Assembly (NCBI RefSeq): GCF_000426505.1
Contig: NZ_AUFM01000011.1
Location: 1,302,001-1,366,000, forward strand
DNA from: Nisaea denitrificans DSM 18348
GTDB taxonomy: Bacteria; Pseudomonadota; Alphaproteobacteria; Thalassobaculales; Thalassobaculaceae
Length of the DNA stretch: 64,000 nucleotides
Direction of reading: 5' to 3'
The stretch's first letter is position 1, and each line of letters opens with the position of its first letter. The position numbers were made by a program, and so were the translations under genes. Of this stretch, positions 46,668-55,172 are shown piece after piece. The notes under the pieces are model-generated. The model was not told the DNA's origin, did not search any database, and saw only the letters and a program-made list of their open reading frames with translations.

Positions 46668-47750
46668 TCAATCGAGGTCCTTTTCCGTAAGGAACTTCGA
46701 TACAAGGTCCGCGATTTCGACATTGTTCAGATCTGAGAACGGGAAGTGGGTGTTGCCTGTAATGCCGATATCCGGGAGATGCACGAGGGTTACGTCTCCG
46801 CCGTGCTTGTTCACCGTCTCTGACCAGATACGCGCCATCTCGAGACGCACCCGCCATGCATCCTGCGTCGGGATATCGGTTGGCGTGCCGGGGATATTGT
46901 CCCCGTAGAAAATGATGATTGGGATCTTGGTCAGCTTCAGGAAGTCCGACATGGCCACAGGCACGCCTTTCAGCGTGTCGAAGGAACTCGGCAGCGGGTC
47001 GGGCACTTCACTTTCCGGGAACGTAAACCCGCTGCCCGGCTCGAAGGCGACGATTGCCTTGATATCGGCACTCTTCATCGCAGCCGACCAGCCCATGCCG
47101 CCGCTATGGGAATGGGTAAAAAGAATCCCCGGGCCGATTTTGCCGAAAAGGTCCGAGACAGTGTCGGACATGAGATTTACGTCGAGAGGACCGGTATCCG
47201 GAGTCATCGCCCGGAAATACTGGTCCAGCGATTCCGCATCGCGTGGAAACTGCACGCCATCGAAATAGTTAGGCCAGACTCCCACCCGGAACTGACCGAA
47301 CCAGAACTGCTCATCCGGCTTCGGAGTGAGCGTCGTACCGGCCATGCTGCGGCCGGCATTGCCGCGGCGCGGCTGATCTATGAGATAGACCGGAAATTTC
47401 CGGCGCAGGAAGATGTTCTGGAACCCCTCCCGGCCATCCGCAGTGGTCTCCCAGGTCTTGGAGAACTGGCCATAGCCATGCCACATCACGATCGGGTATT
47501 TACGCGGCGAGACCGGGATCTGGTAAAATGTGTATAGATGATCGCCACGGTAGGTTTGGCCCGCTGGTTCAAACGGTTTCCGCGGATCAAAAGAGCCCGG
47601 CTCTGTCGAAATCGTTCCACCGGCGGTAAAGCTGCCCTGCTCCCTGATCGTCAGTGGTCCGTGTTCGCCGGCCCCCTGGGCCAGGGCCATTGGCACCGAA
47701 CCGATGCACGCCGAAGTAAGCAGCATCGCTGCGAGAATTGTTCTGGACAT
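46668..47750 (-). CDS. Secreted alpha/beta hydrolase
   Basis: A 360-aa exported hydrolase with a signal peptide (about 1-25, cleaved near ALA-QG). The fold is indicated by the VMWHGYGQFSKTW oxyanion strand (landmark WHGYG near 91-95), the nucleophile elbow FTHSHSGGMGWS (Ser near 217) and a C-terminal His in ITGNTHFPF. The ligand is unknown; family members include esterases and lactone hydrolases. A TTG three bases earlier is an alternative start. It is the first gene of the minus-strand set with the P460-like and DUF4405 genes, and its upstream region carries the motif shared with the LysR gene. Confidence 0.82.
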   Translation of the reverse strand: MSRTILAAMLLTSACIGSVPMALAQGAGEHGPLTIREQGSFTAGGTISTEPGSFDPRKPFEPAGQTYRGDHLYTFYQIPVSPRKYPIVMWHGYGQFSKTWETTADGREGFQNIFLRRKFPVYLIDQPRRGNAGRSMAGTTLTPKPDEQFWFGQFRVGVWPNYFDGVQFPRDAESLDQYFRAMTPDTGPLDVNLMSDTVSDLFGKIGPGILFTHSHSGGMGWSAAMKSADIKAIVAFEPGSGFTFPESEVPDPLPSSFDTLKGVPVAMSDFLKLTKIPIIIFYGDNIPGTPTDIPTQDAWRVRLEMARIWSETVNKHGGDVTLVHLPDIGITGNTHFPFSDLNNVEIADLVSKFLTEKDLD

Positions 47751-48090
47751 CAAGATCGTCGCTCCCTGCCGAAATGCGGACCGACCTCAATATGACCTCA
47801 CAGCAAATAATTATTAGATCGCAAAATCTGATAGGTTTAATTAGCCACTCTAATAAGTAACCCGCATTAAAATGGCAGGACGTTCGATTCAGGAAAATCG
47901 GACACGGGACGGGCACTAAATAAACGGCCCACCGGCCGTCAGGATTAATGCTCTTTTGACCGACGCGCACGAGACTTGGCGAGCCTCACACCCAAGGGTC
48001 GCCCCTTGCCAGACCCGCCACTCCGTCCGACACTCTCCCCATCTCGCGCCCGACCGGCGCACAAAATCAAAAAACAGTGGCGAGGAAGCG
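47751..48090. other. Divergent promoter region
   Basis: These 340 bases separate the minus-strand hydrolase from the cyclase gene. The hydrolase-proximal half (47760-47870) is AT-rich, holds repeated TAATTA/TAATAA elements and includes the GCGATCTAAT copy at 47822-47813. The other half is GC-rich and precedes the cyclase ribosome site. No gene is supported. Confidence 0.55.
47813..47822 (-). promoter_or_regulatory. Shared 10-bp motif before the hydrolase set
   Basis: The minus strand reads GCGATCTAAT here, identical to the element before the LysR gene, and in the same orientation relative to its downstream gene. It ends about 60 bases before the hydrolase start, a usual position for an activator site. 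Confidence 0.45.
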
Positions 48091-49131
48091 ATGAACAAGC
48101 GGTGGAAAAACCGTCCTGAGGGGTCGACCTGGGGGGATTTCGGGGCGGATGACGAGAAGGGCCGGATCAATCTGCTGACGGCCGAGAAGGTTCGCCAGGG
48201 CGTGACCGAGGTGCAGACCGGCGAGACGTTCTGCCTGTCCCTGCCGCTGGATTATCCGGGCAAGCGGCTGCTCAACCCACGGCGCTTCCCTCCCCGGCAT
48301 TTCGCCACGGCGCGCGGCGGTTTGGCGAATTTCAACTTTCCGCTCAGCCTGAATGACGAGCGTCTGGTCGACGTGATCTCGGACGATTCCGTGCTGCTGT
48401 GCCTGCAATATTCAACCCAGTGGGACAGCCTCTGCCATATCGGCGCGCGCTTCGATGCGGACGGCGATGGCGAGGCCGAGATCGTCTATTACAACGGCTG
48501 GCGCGGCGGCGAGCATATCGCCGGGCCGACCAGCGAGCAGCCGGGCAGCGAGCATACCCGCTTCGAGGGCACCGACGCCAAGCGGCTCGGCATCGAGAAC
48601 ATGGCCGAGACCTGCGTCCAGGGCCGCGGCGTGCTGATCGACATCGAGAAGCATCTCGGCCGGGAACGGACCTATGTCGGCTACGACCAGCTCATGCAGA
48701 TCATGGAAGCGGACAAGGTGATCGTCGAGAAAGGCGACATGGTGCTGCTGCATACCGCCTTCACCAAGGTCATCATGGACATGAACAAGGAGCCGGACGA
48801 AGACACGCTGCTGCATGCCTGCTGCGTGCTGGACGGCCGGGACGAGCGCCTGCTGAACTGGATCACCGACAGCGGTCTCTCTGTCCTGATCGCGGATAAT
48901 TACGGCGTCGAGGACCCGCACGCCCCATTGCCGGACGATGCGACGGTGTTCATGCCTTTGCATCACCATTGCATCTTCAAGCTCGGAGTCCATCTCGGCG
49001 AGCTGTGGTACCTGCACGACCTGGCGCTGTGGCTGCGCGCCCAGAACCGGTCGCGCTTCCTGCTGACAGCCCCGCCGCTGCGCCTGCCGGGCGTCGTCGG
49101 CTCACCGGCTACCCCAGTCGCCACGGTCTGA
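48091..49131 (+). CDS. Cyclase family protein (kynurenine formamidase-like)
   Basis: A 346-aa metal-dependent hydrolase of the cyclase family (PF04199), whose members include bacterial kynurenine formamidase and isatin hydrolase. The metal-binding region reads QWDSLCHIGARFDADGDG (His near 117), a variant of the HxGTHxDxPxH motif. ETCVQGRGVLIDIEKHLG (near 174-191) and VLLHTAF (near 233) are further landmarks. The ATG at 48091 has GAGGAAG upstream and begins NKRWKNRPEGSTWGDFGADDE, typical of the long subfamily. The substrate is uncertain. Confidence 0.85.
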   Translation: MNKRWKNRPEGSTWGDFGADDEKGRINLLTAEKVRQGVTEVQTGETFCLSLPLDYPGKRLLNPRRFPPRHFATARGGLANFNFPLSLNDERLVDVISDDSVLLCLQYSTQWDSLCHIGARFDADGDGEAEIVYYNGWRGGEHIAGPTSEQPGSEHTRFEGTDAKRLGIENMAETCVQGRGVLIDIEKHLGRERTYVGYDQLMQIMEADKVIVEKGDMVLLHTAFTKVIMDMNKEPDEDTLLHACCVLDGRDERLLNWITDSGLSVLIADNYGVEDPHAPLPDDATVFMPLHHHCIFKLGVHLGELWYLHDLALWLRAQNRSRFLLTAPPLRLPGVVGSPATPVATV

Positions 49132-49252
49132 CGGCGCACCGCTCTTCGCCGCCCGCCATTGCGCTGGACAGCGGGCGGTGATCCCTGTCAATTGACTCTC
49201 TGCGGCACGGCGTTCGGGATCGTGCAGCACCGGCAGAGGGCGCGGCGAAGAC

Positions 49253-50149
49253 ATGGCGATGGATCGTTTCGGAGCGTCCGAGGACGCAGACGGCACGCGC
49301 GCCGGTGTCGGCATCATGTTCGCCGTCACCTTCGCCTTCTCGGTGATGGACACGCTGACCAAGATGGCGGCGCAGATCTATCCGGCGCCACAGATCCTCT
49401 GGGTGCGTTACATGGTATTTGCCAGCGTGACGCTGGCGCACGGCCTGCGCAAACGGGGGCGCCGGGTTTTCGCCTCCCGCGCACCGCTCCTGCAGCTCGC
49501 CCGCGGGTTCCTGCTGGCCGGCGAAATTCTCGTCTTCATCGTGGCCCTGCGCCATCTGCCGCTGGCGGATGTCCAGGCCATCGCCGCCGCCGGTCCGCTG
49601 ATCACCACCGCCCTTTCCGTGCCATTGCTGCGGGAGCAGGTAGGCATCCGGCGCTGGAGTGCGATCGGTGTCGGTGCGATTGGCGTGTTGATCATCATCC
49701 GGCCGGGCTTCGCCGCCTTCGATGCGATGCTGCTGGTACCGCTGTTCGGCATTGCCCTCTTCGCCGTCTATCAGGTCCTGACGCGCAAGGCCGCTCATTA
49801 CGACGACGCCAGCACGACGGTGCTCTATACGGGTATTACCGGGCTCGTGGCGATGACCTGTGTCGGCCCGTTCTTCTGGATCACGCCGGACTGGCAGGGG
49901 CTGGCCTTGATGGCGGGTATTGGTGTCATCGGCCTGACCGGTCACGGATTGCTGATAAAGGCCCTGTCACTCGCGCCGGCGAGCGTCCTGCAGCCGCTGA
50001 ACTACCTGATGCTGCCCTGGGCGGTGCTGTGGGGATATCTGATCTACGATGACCTGCCCGACCTGGCGACAATCATCGGCGCCACCATCGTCGTTGCCAG
50101 CGGCATCTACACCTTCCACCGCGAACGGGTCGTGCGCGGGGGAAACTGA
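49253..50149 (+). CDS. EamA-family (DMT superfamily) transporter
   Basis: A 298-aa inner-membrane transporter with ten predicted helices in two EamA repeats (about 18-140 and 155-288). Landmarks are VMDTLTKMAAQIYPAPQILWVRY (landmark PQILWVRY near 47-54), LPLADVQAIAAAGPLITTAL (near 102-121), and the second repeat ending LGYLIYDDLPDLATIIGATIVV-like. The family exports amino acids, nucleosides or metabolites. It is followed by a hairpin and converges on the cold-shock gene. A second Met two codons in (49259) is an alternative start. Confidence 0.88.
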   Translation: MAMDRFGASEDADGTRAGVGIMFAVTFAFSVMDTLTKMAAQIYPAPQILWVRYMVFASVTLAHGLRKRGRRVFASRAPLLQLARGFLLAGEILVFIVALRHLPLADVQAIAAAGPLITTALSVPLLREQVGIRRWSAIGVGAIGVLIIIRPGFAAFDAMLLVPLFGIALFAVYQVLTRKAAHYDDASTTVLYTGITGLVAMTCVGPFFWITPDWQGLALMAGIGVIGLTGHGLLIKALSLAPASVLQPLNYLMLPWAVLWGYLIYDDLPDLATIIGATIVVASGIYTFHRERVVRGGN

Positions 50150-50161
50150 CCGGAAACGAAA

Positions 50162-50190
50162 AACGCCAACCCATAAAATGGATTGGCGTT
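50162..50190 (+). terminator. Hairpin after the EamA gene
   Basis: AACGCCAA (50162-50169) pairs with TTGGCGTT (50183-50190), extended by CCAT/ATGG around an AAA loop with one C-A mismatch. The following CTTC is a poor U-tract, but the 12-pair stem starts 13 bases after the stop codon and is a plausible terminator. Confidence 0.65.
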
Positions 50191-50298
50191 CTTCAGACCG
50201 TCACGCAACAGGCTCAGTAAGCCGCATTCCGAAAGGCCGCCCCGGGGGCGCTGTTCTGGTGAACAATGCCGCCCGGGATATATCCGAAAAGGTCTGGC

Positions 50299-50508
50299 TT
50301 AGACCATTTTCAGGTTAGCAGCGGAAGACTTGCCGCGCTGGCGGTCTTCTTCGATGTCGTAGCTGATCTTGTCGCCTTCGTTCAGGCCGTGCATGCCTGC
50401 ACGCTCAACGGCAGTGGCGTGAACGAACACGTCGTTGCTGCCATCATCCGGCTGAATGAAGCCATAACCCTTGGTGGTGTTGAACCATTTCACTGTACCT
50501 GTAGCCAT
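50299..50508 (-). CDS. Cold-shock protein (CspA family)
   Basis: A 69-aa single-strand nucleic-acid-binding cold-shock domain. It starts [19 protein letters not shown] with RNP1 (KGYGFI near 13-18), followed by RNP2 (VFVHAT near 28-33) and ends [15 protein letters not shown]. It acts as an RNA chaperone or antiterminator. AAGGA eight bases before the ATG supports the start; the longer frame extends upstream without similarity. Confidence 0.96.
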   Translation of the reverse strand: MATGTVKWFNTTKGYGFIQPDDGSNDVFVHATAVERAGMHGLNEGDKISYDIEEDRQRGKSSAANLKMV

Positions 50509-51391
50509 GATCATATTCCTTATACTGATCGTTGTAGTCTGGTGGTCGTTCCTGTTGCCGCCTTCAGGCGGGGACAGCTGGTGTTGTGGCACCGATATTG
50601 CCCAACATGCGGAAAAGTCCCGCCGTCGGAGCATCGGGGCCAGGTGTGCGTTCGCCCGACATGTCGGTACGTCGCGCATTCTTTTCAATACGGCGCGGGT
50701 CCAAAACGGACCGCCGGGATTGAATCGGGGACGAACTCTTGATCGCGTCAGCCTGATGCTGAACGCGCTCAGCCGCCTGCATGGCAGGGGTCACTTCGTC
50801 CTGAATGGGAGTTGGAGTGGGAATGCTGTGTCCTTCGGCTGTATCGGCTCGAAGGTGGGACTTGGCTTGGCCAAGGTCGTTAAACTGTTTCAAGTAGGCT
50901 CTTTCACCGGTCACCCCCAAATCGCGCCAAACTGGCAGCGGAAGATGACCTTTTTCTGTTCTGGAAGCTTGCGTAGATCAGCTGCCGTATTGTTAATCTG
51001 CCCTGTTGGGCGTTCTGGCAACGATCGATACGACGTATTGCTAGAATTGACGCTGCTGACGAGAAACTCACCATCTACGCGCAGCGCACTTCCCGAAAAA
51101 AGCCACGTTGCGGCCTTAGATGCAAGAAAAATCTTTACGACCCCCCGAATAGCGCTCTCTGCACGGCAAACCAATCCCCCCTCGATAACCACCTGAACTT
51201 CACGTAGCCTGTGACTCAGCATTTAGAGACCCGAGGCGGTCTGCGACAAAGTGCGCACCCCACGATGCGGAACAGGCTTTCATTTCTCTGGTATTTTGTA
51301 TCCCAGAGAGGCAATATTTTGCCGAGCGAATAATTGCCGGGCCGCAGTGCCATAAGAAGCACAAGGCGCCGGATTTGGGAGGAGACGAGAG
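50509..51391. other. Intergenic region with two weak minus-strand frames
   Basis: These 883 bases contain no recognised gene. Part is the 5' leader of the cold-shock gene. The rest has lower GC and two overlapping minus-strand frames: a 103-codon frame (51222-50911), listed separately, and a TTG-started 118-codon frame (50920-50564) whose start overlaps the stop of the first. The second frame has no family features. The plus-strand frame across the region is interrupted in composition and antisense to the cold-shock gene. Confidence 0.4.
50911..51222 (-). CDS. Possible hypothetical protein
   Basis: A 103-aa frame with a strand-rich look (LREVQVVIEGGLVCRAES near 6-23, KVIFRCQFGAIWG at the C-terminus). 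The codon use is less GC-biased than in its neighbours. No family is recognised and no strong ribosome site is seen before the ATG. It could be a true small gene, a fragment or chance. Confidence 0.25.
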   Translation of the reverse strand: MLSHRLREVQVVIEGGLVCRAESAIRGVVKIFLASKAATWLFSGSALRVDGEFLVSSVNSSNTSYRSLPERPTGQINNTAADLRKLPEQKKVIFRCQFGAIWG

Positions 51392-52549
51392 ATGAGTGAT
51401 CGTATCGCACGGGATCTGCCGGTCGATCTGGACAAGGCCACATTGCTGGGCCGGGTGACCACAGCTGACGGTCCGGCCGTCTGCACCCTGCGCGGTGAGG
51501 ATGTCATCGATATCACCGCCCGCCTCCCGACCATTACCCATGCCCTGAAGGCCGCCTGCCCGGCCAGCATCGTACGCGGCGCCGAAGGCAAGGTGATCGG
51601 CAAGATCGGCGACATTCTGGAGACGAGCTTCGATCCGAAGGCCGCCGGTCCGCGCCTGCTCTCCCCCATCGACTTGCAGTCCATCAAGGCAGCCGGGGTG
51701 ACCTTTCCGAACAGCATGATCGAGCGCGTGGTCGAGGAAATGACCAAGGGCGATCCGCTGAAGGCGGACGAGGCCCGGGCCCAGCTCGGCCGGGATATCG
51801 GCGACGATGTGTTCTCCATCGTGCCGGGCTCGGACGAAGCGATGAAACTGCGCAAGACCTTGCTGGAGAAGGATCTCTGGTCACCCTATCTCGAAGTCGG
51901 TTTCGGCGTCGACGCGGAGATCTTCACCAAGGCGCAACCGATGTCGTCGGTCGGGCACGGCGCCGGGGTCGGGCTGCATCCTCGCTCGGACTGGAACAAT
52001 CCGGAGCCGGAAGTCGTGCTGGTCTGCGGGCCGGACGGAAAGATCGTCGGTGCCACTCTCGGCAACGATGTGAACCTGCGCGATTTCGAGGGCCGCAGCG
52101 CGCTGCTGCTGGGCCGGGCCAAGGACAACAACGCATCGGCCAGCCTCGGCCCGTTCATCCGGCTGCTCGACGAGCATTTCACCATGACCGATATCCGCAA
52201 CGCGGACCTGTCACTCGAGGTTACCGGCACGGACGGCTATGTGCTCAGCGGCTCCAGTACCATGCGGGTGATCAGCCGTGACCCGGAAGACCTGGCCCAG
52301 CAGATGTTCGACTGCCACCAATATCCGGACGGCGCCGTACTCTATACCGGCACCCTGTTCGCCCCGACGGACGACCGGGATCGGCCAGGCGAAGGCTTCA
52401 CCCACAAGCTGGGCGATGTTGTGCGCATTGCCAGCTCGCGGCTCGGATGTCTCGAGAATGTGGTCGGCCGGTCAGACGTCCTGCCGGAGTGGGAGGACGG
52501 AGCGCTCGCCCTCTTCCGGTCGCTCACAAAACGCGGGATCGCGCTCTGA
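51392..52549 (+). CDS. xylX: 2-keto-3-deoxy-D-xylonate dehydratase (XylX-like, FAH superfamily)
   Basis: A 385-aa FAH-superfamily enzyme. It has the layout of Caulobacter XylX, which dehydrates 2-keto-3-deoxy-D-xylonate to alpha-ketoglutarate semialdehyde. Shared landmarks are KATLLGRV near the N-terminus, LLSPIDLQSIKAAGVTF (near 89-105), DLWSPYLEVGFGVDAEIFTKA, a WNNPEPEVVLVC motif with metal-binding Glu residues, and GNDVNLRDFEGRSALLLGRAKDNNAS (landmark NDVNLRDFEGRS). It is upstream of an alpha-ketoglutarate semialdehyde dehydrogenase on the same strand. A role with a related 2-keto-3-deoxy-pentonate, such as from L-arabinose, cannot be excluded. GGGAGGAGA precedes the ATG. Confidence 0.8.
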   Translation: MSDRIARDLPVDLDKATLLGRVTTADGPAVCTLRGEDVIDITARLPTITHALKAACPASIVRGAEGKVIGKIGDILETSFDPKAAGPRLLSPIDLQSIKAAGVTFPNSMIERVVEEMTKGDPLKADEARAQLGRDIGDDVFSIVPGSDEAMKLRKTLLEKDLWSPYLEVGFGVDAEIFTKAQPMSSVGHGAGVGLHPRSDWNNPEPEVVLVCGPDGKIVGATLGNDVNLRDFEGRSALLLGRAKDNNASASLGPFIRLLDEHFTMTDIRNADLSLEVTGTDGYVLSGSSTMRVISRDPEDLAQQMFDCHQYPDGAVLYTGTLFAPTDDRDRPGEGFTHKLGDVVRIASSRLGCLENVVGRSDVLPEWEDGALALFRSLTKRGIAL

Positions 52550-52595
52550 CGGGCAAGGCTGGCCCCTACTCTTTCCGCGCAGGCATAAAATAAAA

Positions 52596-52622
52596 ACGGC
52601 AGAGTCCATTGATCCCTGCCGT
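52596..52622 (-). terminator. Hairpin with U-tract on the minus strand
   Basis: ACGGCAG (52596-52602) pairs with CTGCCGT (52616-52622). On the minus strand it is followed directly by TTTTTATTTTA, the layout of an intrinsic terminator, but no minus-strand gene lies upstream of it. It may end antisense transcription, or act in both directions as a leader hairpin for the aldehyde dehydrogenase gene. Confidence 0.5.
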
Positions 52623-52690
52623 ACGCGGCGTAAGCTCCCCTCCGATTCAAAACCCGGCCCGAACGGCGCCGGAACCGAGAGAGGGAACTC

Positions 52691-54130
52691 ATGACACTGC
52701 ACCGCAATCTGATCGCCGGCGACTGGGTCGAGGGCACGAACGCGAGCGATAACATCAATCCGTCCAACACCGGCGACGTGGTCGGCCAGTTCGCGCAGGC
52801 CGATGCCGCCGCAACGGAGCAGGCTATCGACGCCGCCGTCGCTGCTTCCCACGCCTGGGCTCGCAGCCCGATCCAGCAGCGCCACGATATTCTGGCCGCC
52901 GCTTCCGCCGAGATCATGGCCCGCAAGGAAGAGCTCGGTCGCCTGCTCGCCCGCGAGGAGGGCAAGACCCTCCCCGAAGGTATCGGCGAGACCATCCGCG
53001 CCGCCCAGGTGTTCGATTTCTTCGCCGGTGAGTGCCTGCGTCTGTCCGGCGAGAAGATCGCCTCCACCCGCCCGGGCCTCGACGTCGAGATCACCCGCGA
53101 GCCGATCGGTGTCGTCGGCATCATCACGCCGTGGAACTTCCCGATCGCCATCCCGGCCTGGAAGATCGCCCCGGCGCTCTGCTACGGCAACGCCATCGTC
53201 TTCAAGCCGGCCGGCCTGGTACCGGGCTGCGCCTGGGCGCTGGTCGACATCCTGAAAAAGGCCGGTCTGCCGGACGGCGTGCTGAATCTGGTAATGGGCA
53301 GTGGCGGCGTCGTCGGCGAGGCCATCCTTTCCAGCACTAAGATCAATGCCGTGACCTTCACCGGTTCTGTCGCGACCGGTGCGCATGTGGCGGCGAAATG
53401 CTCAGCCTCCATGAAGAAGTACCAGCTCGAGATGGGCGGCAAGAACCCGCTCGTCGTGCTGGACGATGCCGATCTCGCAACCGCCGTGGACGTTGCCGTT
53501 AACGGCGCCTTCTTCTCCACCGGCCAGCGCTGCACCGCCTCTTCCCGGCTGGTTGTGACCGAAGGCATTCACGACAAGTTCGTCGCCGCTTGCATCGACA
53601 AGCTGAAAAGCCTGAAGGTCGACGACGCACTTGCCGAGGGCACACATATCGGCCCTGTGGTCGATGCCAGCCAGCTCGCGCAGGACGAGGAATATATCAA
53701 GATCGGCCAACAGGAAGGCGGCAAGCTCGCTTTCGGTGGCGAACGCCTCGAACGCTCCACACCGGGCTTCTATCTGCAGCCGGCTTTGTTCACCGAGACC
53801 ACCAATTCCATGCGCATCAACCGCGAGGAAGTGTTCGGCCCGGTCGCCAGCGTGATCCGGGTGAAGGATTATGACGAGGCCCTCGCTGTCGCCAACGACA
53901 CGACCTTCGGTCTGTCCTCCGGCATCTGCACATCGAGCCTGAAATTCGCCAGTGACTTCAAGCGTAATTCCGAGGCCGGCATGGTCATGGTCAACCTGCC
54001 GACGGCGGGCGTTGATTATCATGTACCGTTCGGCGGCCGGAAAGGCTCCAGCTACGGCGCCCGCGAGCAGGGCCGCTATGCGTCGGAATTCTACACAACG
54101 GTGAAAACCGCCTATATCCTGCCGATCTGA
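52691..54130 (+). CDS. Alpha-ketoglutarate-semialdehyde dehydrogenase-like aldehyde dehydrogenase
   Basis: A 479-aa NAD(P)-dependent aldehyde dehydrogenase. Landmarks are ITPWNFPIAIPAWKIAPALCYGN (landmark PWNFPIAIPAWK near 141-152), FTGSVATGAH (near 220-229), the catalytic region LEMGGKNPLVVLDDAD with Glu near 250, and STGQRCTASSR with Cys near 284. This pattern is typical of the oxidase of alpha-ketoglutarate semialdehyde to alpha-ketoglutarate in non-phosphorylative sugar pathways. Its position after the XylX-like gene supports that role. GAGAGGGA precedes the ATG by six bases. Confidence 0.85.
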   Translation: MTLHRNLIAGDWVEGTNASDNINPSNTGDVVGQFAQADAAATEQAIDAAVAASHAWARSPIQQRHDILAAASAEIMARKEELGRLLAREEGKTLPEGIGETIRAAQVFDFFAGECLRLSGEKIASTRPGLDVEITREPIGVVGIITPWNFPIAIPAWKIAPALCYGNAIVFKPAGLVPGCAWALVDILKKAGLPDGVLNLVMGSGGVVGEAILSSTKINAVTFTGSVATGAHVAAKCSASMKKYQLEMGGKNPLVVLDDADLATAVDVAVNGAFFSTGQRCTASSRLVVTEGIHDKFVAACIDKLKSLKVDDALAEGTHIGPVVDASQLAQDEEYIKIGQQEGGKLAFGGERLERSTPGFYLQPALFTETTNSMRINREEVFGPVASVIRVKDYDEALAVANDTTFGLSSGICTSSLKFASDFKRNSEAGMVMVNLPTAGVDYHVPFGGRKGSSYGAREQGRYASEFYTTVKTAYILPI

Positions 54131-54197
54131 CGAAATCACATTGAGGAACGCGCCGGCGCAACCTTGCGCCGGCGCCTTTCATGACCGGAGAAATCTC

Positions 54198-54833
54198 ATG
54201 TACACACCGCCGCATTTTCGCGAAGACGATATCGCCCTGCTGCATGAGACCATCCGCCGTATCGGCTTCGGCACGTTGGTGACACTCGGCCCGGACGGGC
54301 TGGTGGCCAGCCATGTGCCGATGTTGCTCGACACAAGCAAAGGCGAGAATGGAACTCTGACCGGCCATCTGGCGAAAGCGAATATCCAGACCAAGACCGA
54401 GGCATTGGACATTGAGGCGCTGGCAATCTTTCAAGGGCCGGAGGCCTATATCACTCCGAACTGGTACGCGACGAAGCAGGAGCACGGCAAAGTCGTGCCG
54501 ACGTGGAACTACGTCGCCGTCCACGCCTACGGGAAGATCAGCTTCTTCGAAGATACGGAACGTTTGCGCGATCAGGTCTCGAGCCTGACCGACCGGCACG
54601 AAGCCGCGAATGCCGAACCCTGGGCCCTGAACGACGCACCGGAAAAGTTCGTCCAGTCACAGCTCAAGGGCATCATCGGCTTCGAAATTCCGATTACCCG
54701 GATGGACGGCAAATGGAAGCTGAGCCAGAACCGTCCGGCGGCGGACAAGGAAGGCGTGATGTCCGGACTTGATGCCCGCGACGGTGCGGACGCGGCGATC
54801 TCCTCCGTAACGCGCGAACGCCTGCAAAGCTAA
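54198..54833 (+). CDS. PaiB-like FMN-binding regulator
   Basis: A 211-aa protein of the PaiB family (FMN-binding split barrel), which represses sporulation and protease genes in Bacillus but is widespread in Proteobacteria with unknown targets. Landmarks are YTPPHFREDDIALLHETIR (landmark PPHFREDD near 4-11), AYITPNWYATKQEHGKVVPTWNYVAVHAYG (landmark PTWNYVAVHAYG near 104-115), and the C-terminal ITRMDGKWKLSQNRP. The ATG at 54198 has GGAG eight bases upstream. It may be cotranscribed with the aldehyde dehydrogenase 67 bases upstream. Confidence 0.87.
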   Translation: MYTPPHFREDDIALLHETIRRIGFGTLVTLGPDGLVASHVPMLLDTSKGENGTLTGHLAKANIQTKTEALDIEALAIFQGPEAYITPNWYATKQEHGKVVPTWNYVAVHAYGKISFFEDTERLRDQVSSLTDRHEAANAEPWALNDAPEKFVQSQLKGIIGFEIPITRMDGKWKLSQNRPAADKEGVMSGLDARDGADAAISSVTRERLQS

Positions 54834-54850
54834 ATTCAGCTCGGAAACGA

Positions 54851-54882
54851 AGAATGGCCGCCAGGGGAATAGCGGCCATTCT
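54851..54882. terminator. Strong hairpin after the PaiB-like gene
   Basis: AGAATGGCCGC (54851-54861) pairs perfectly with GCGGCCATTCT (54872-54882) across a 10-base loop, 18 bases after the stop codon. There is no U-tract, so it may act with Rho or stabilise the mRNA 3' end. Confidence 0.65.
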
Positions 54883-54959
54883 ATCGATGGGAGGATCTCT
54901 TGGGGGAAGAGATACTCTCGGGGGAAATCGTCTTTGATCCCAGTCTCCAAGAAAAAGTA

Positions 54960-55172
54960 CTAGTCGACGAGGTAAACGGTACCGGCGCCGACACCGGTAC
55001 CAACACCGACGCCGCAAGAAACACAGCCGTCATACAGAGCCGTTCTCGAACTCAGCCCCGTACCGATGCCGCCACCCGACAGAACGTGCTGTCTGGTCGA
55101 ATAGGTATCGGCGCATGCCGACAGCAGAAGACCAGCGGTGATTAAGGCCGGGAGGACAAGCGTACGTCGCAT
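54960..55172 (-). CDS. Small lipoprotein, unknown function
   Basis: A 70-aa protein with a lipoprotein signal peptide: MRRTLVLPALITAGLLLSAC, in which LLSAC is the lipobox, so Cys 20 would be lipidated. The mature part of about 50 residues is glycine-rich (GVGVGTGVGAGTVYLVD) with one further Cys pair in DGCVSCGVG. No family is recognised. It would be attached to the inner or outer membrane, facing the periplasm. Confidence 0.6.
   Translation of the reverse strand: MRRTLVLPALITAGLLLSACADTYSTRQHVLSGGGIGTGLSSRTALYDGCVSCGVGVGTGVGAGTVYLVD

Noticed and set aside
50471-51196. 241-codon plus-strand open frame
   Set aside because: It begins antisense to the cold-shock gene, has no ribosome site and shows erratic composition without family features.
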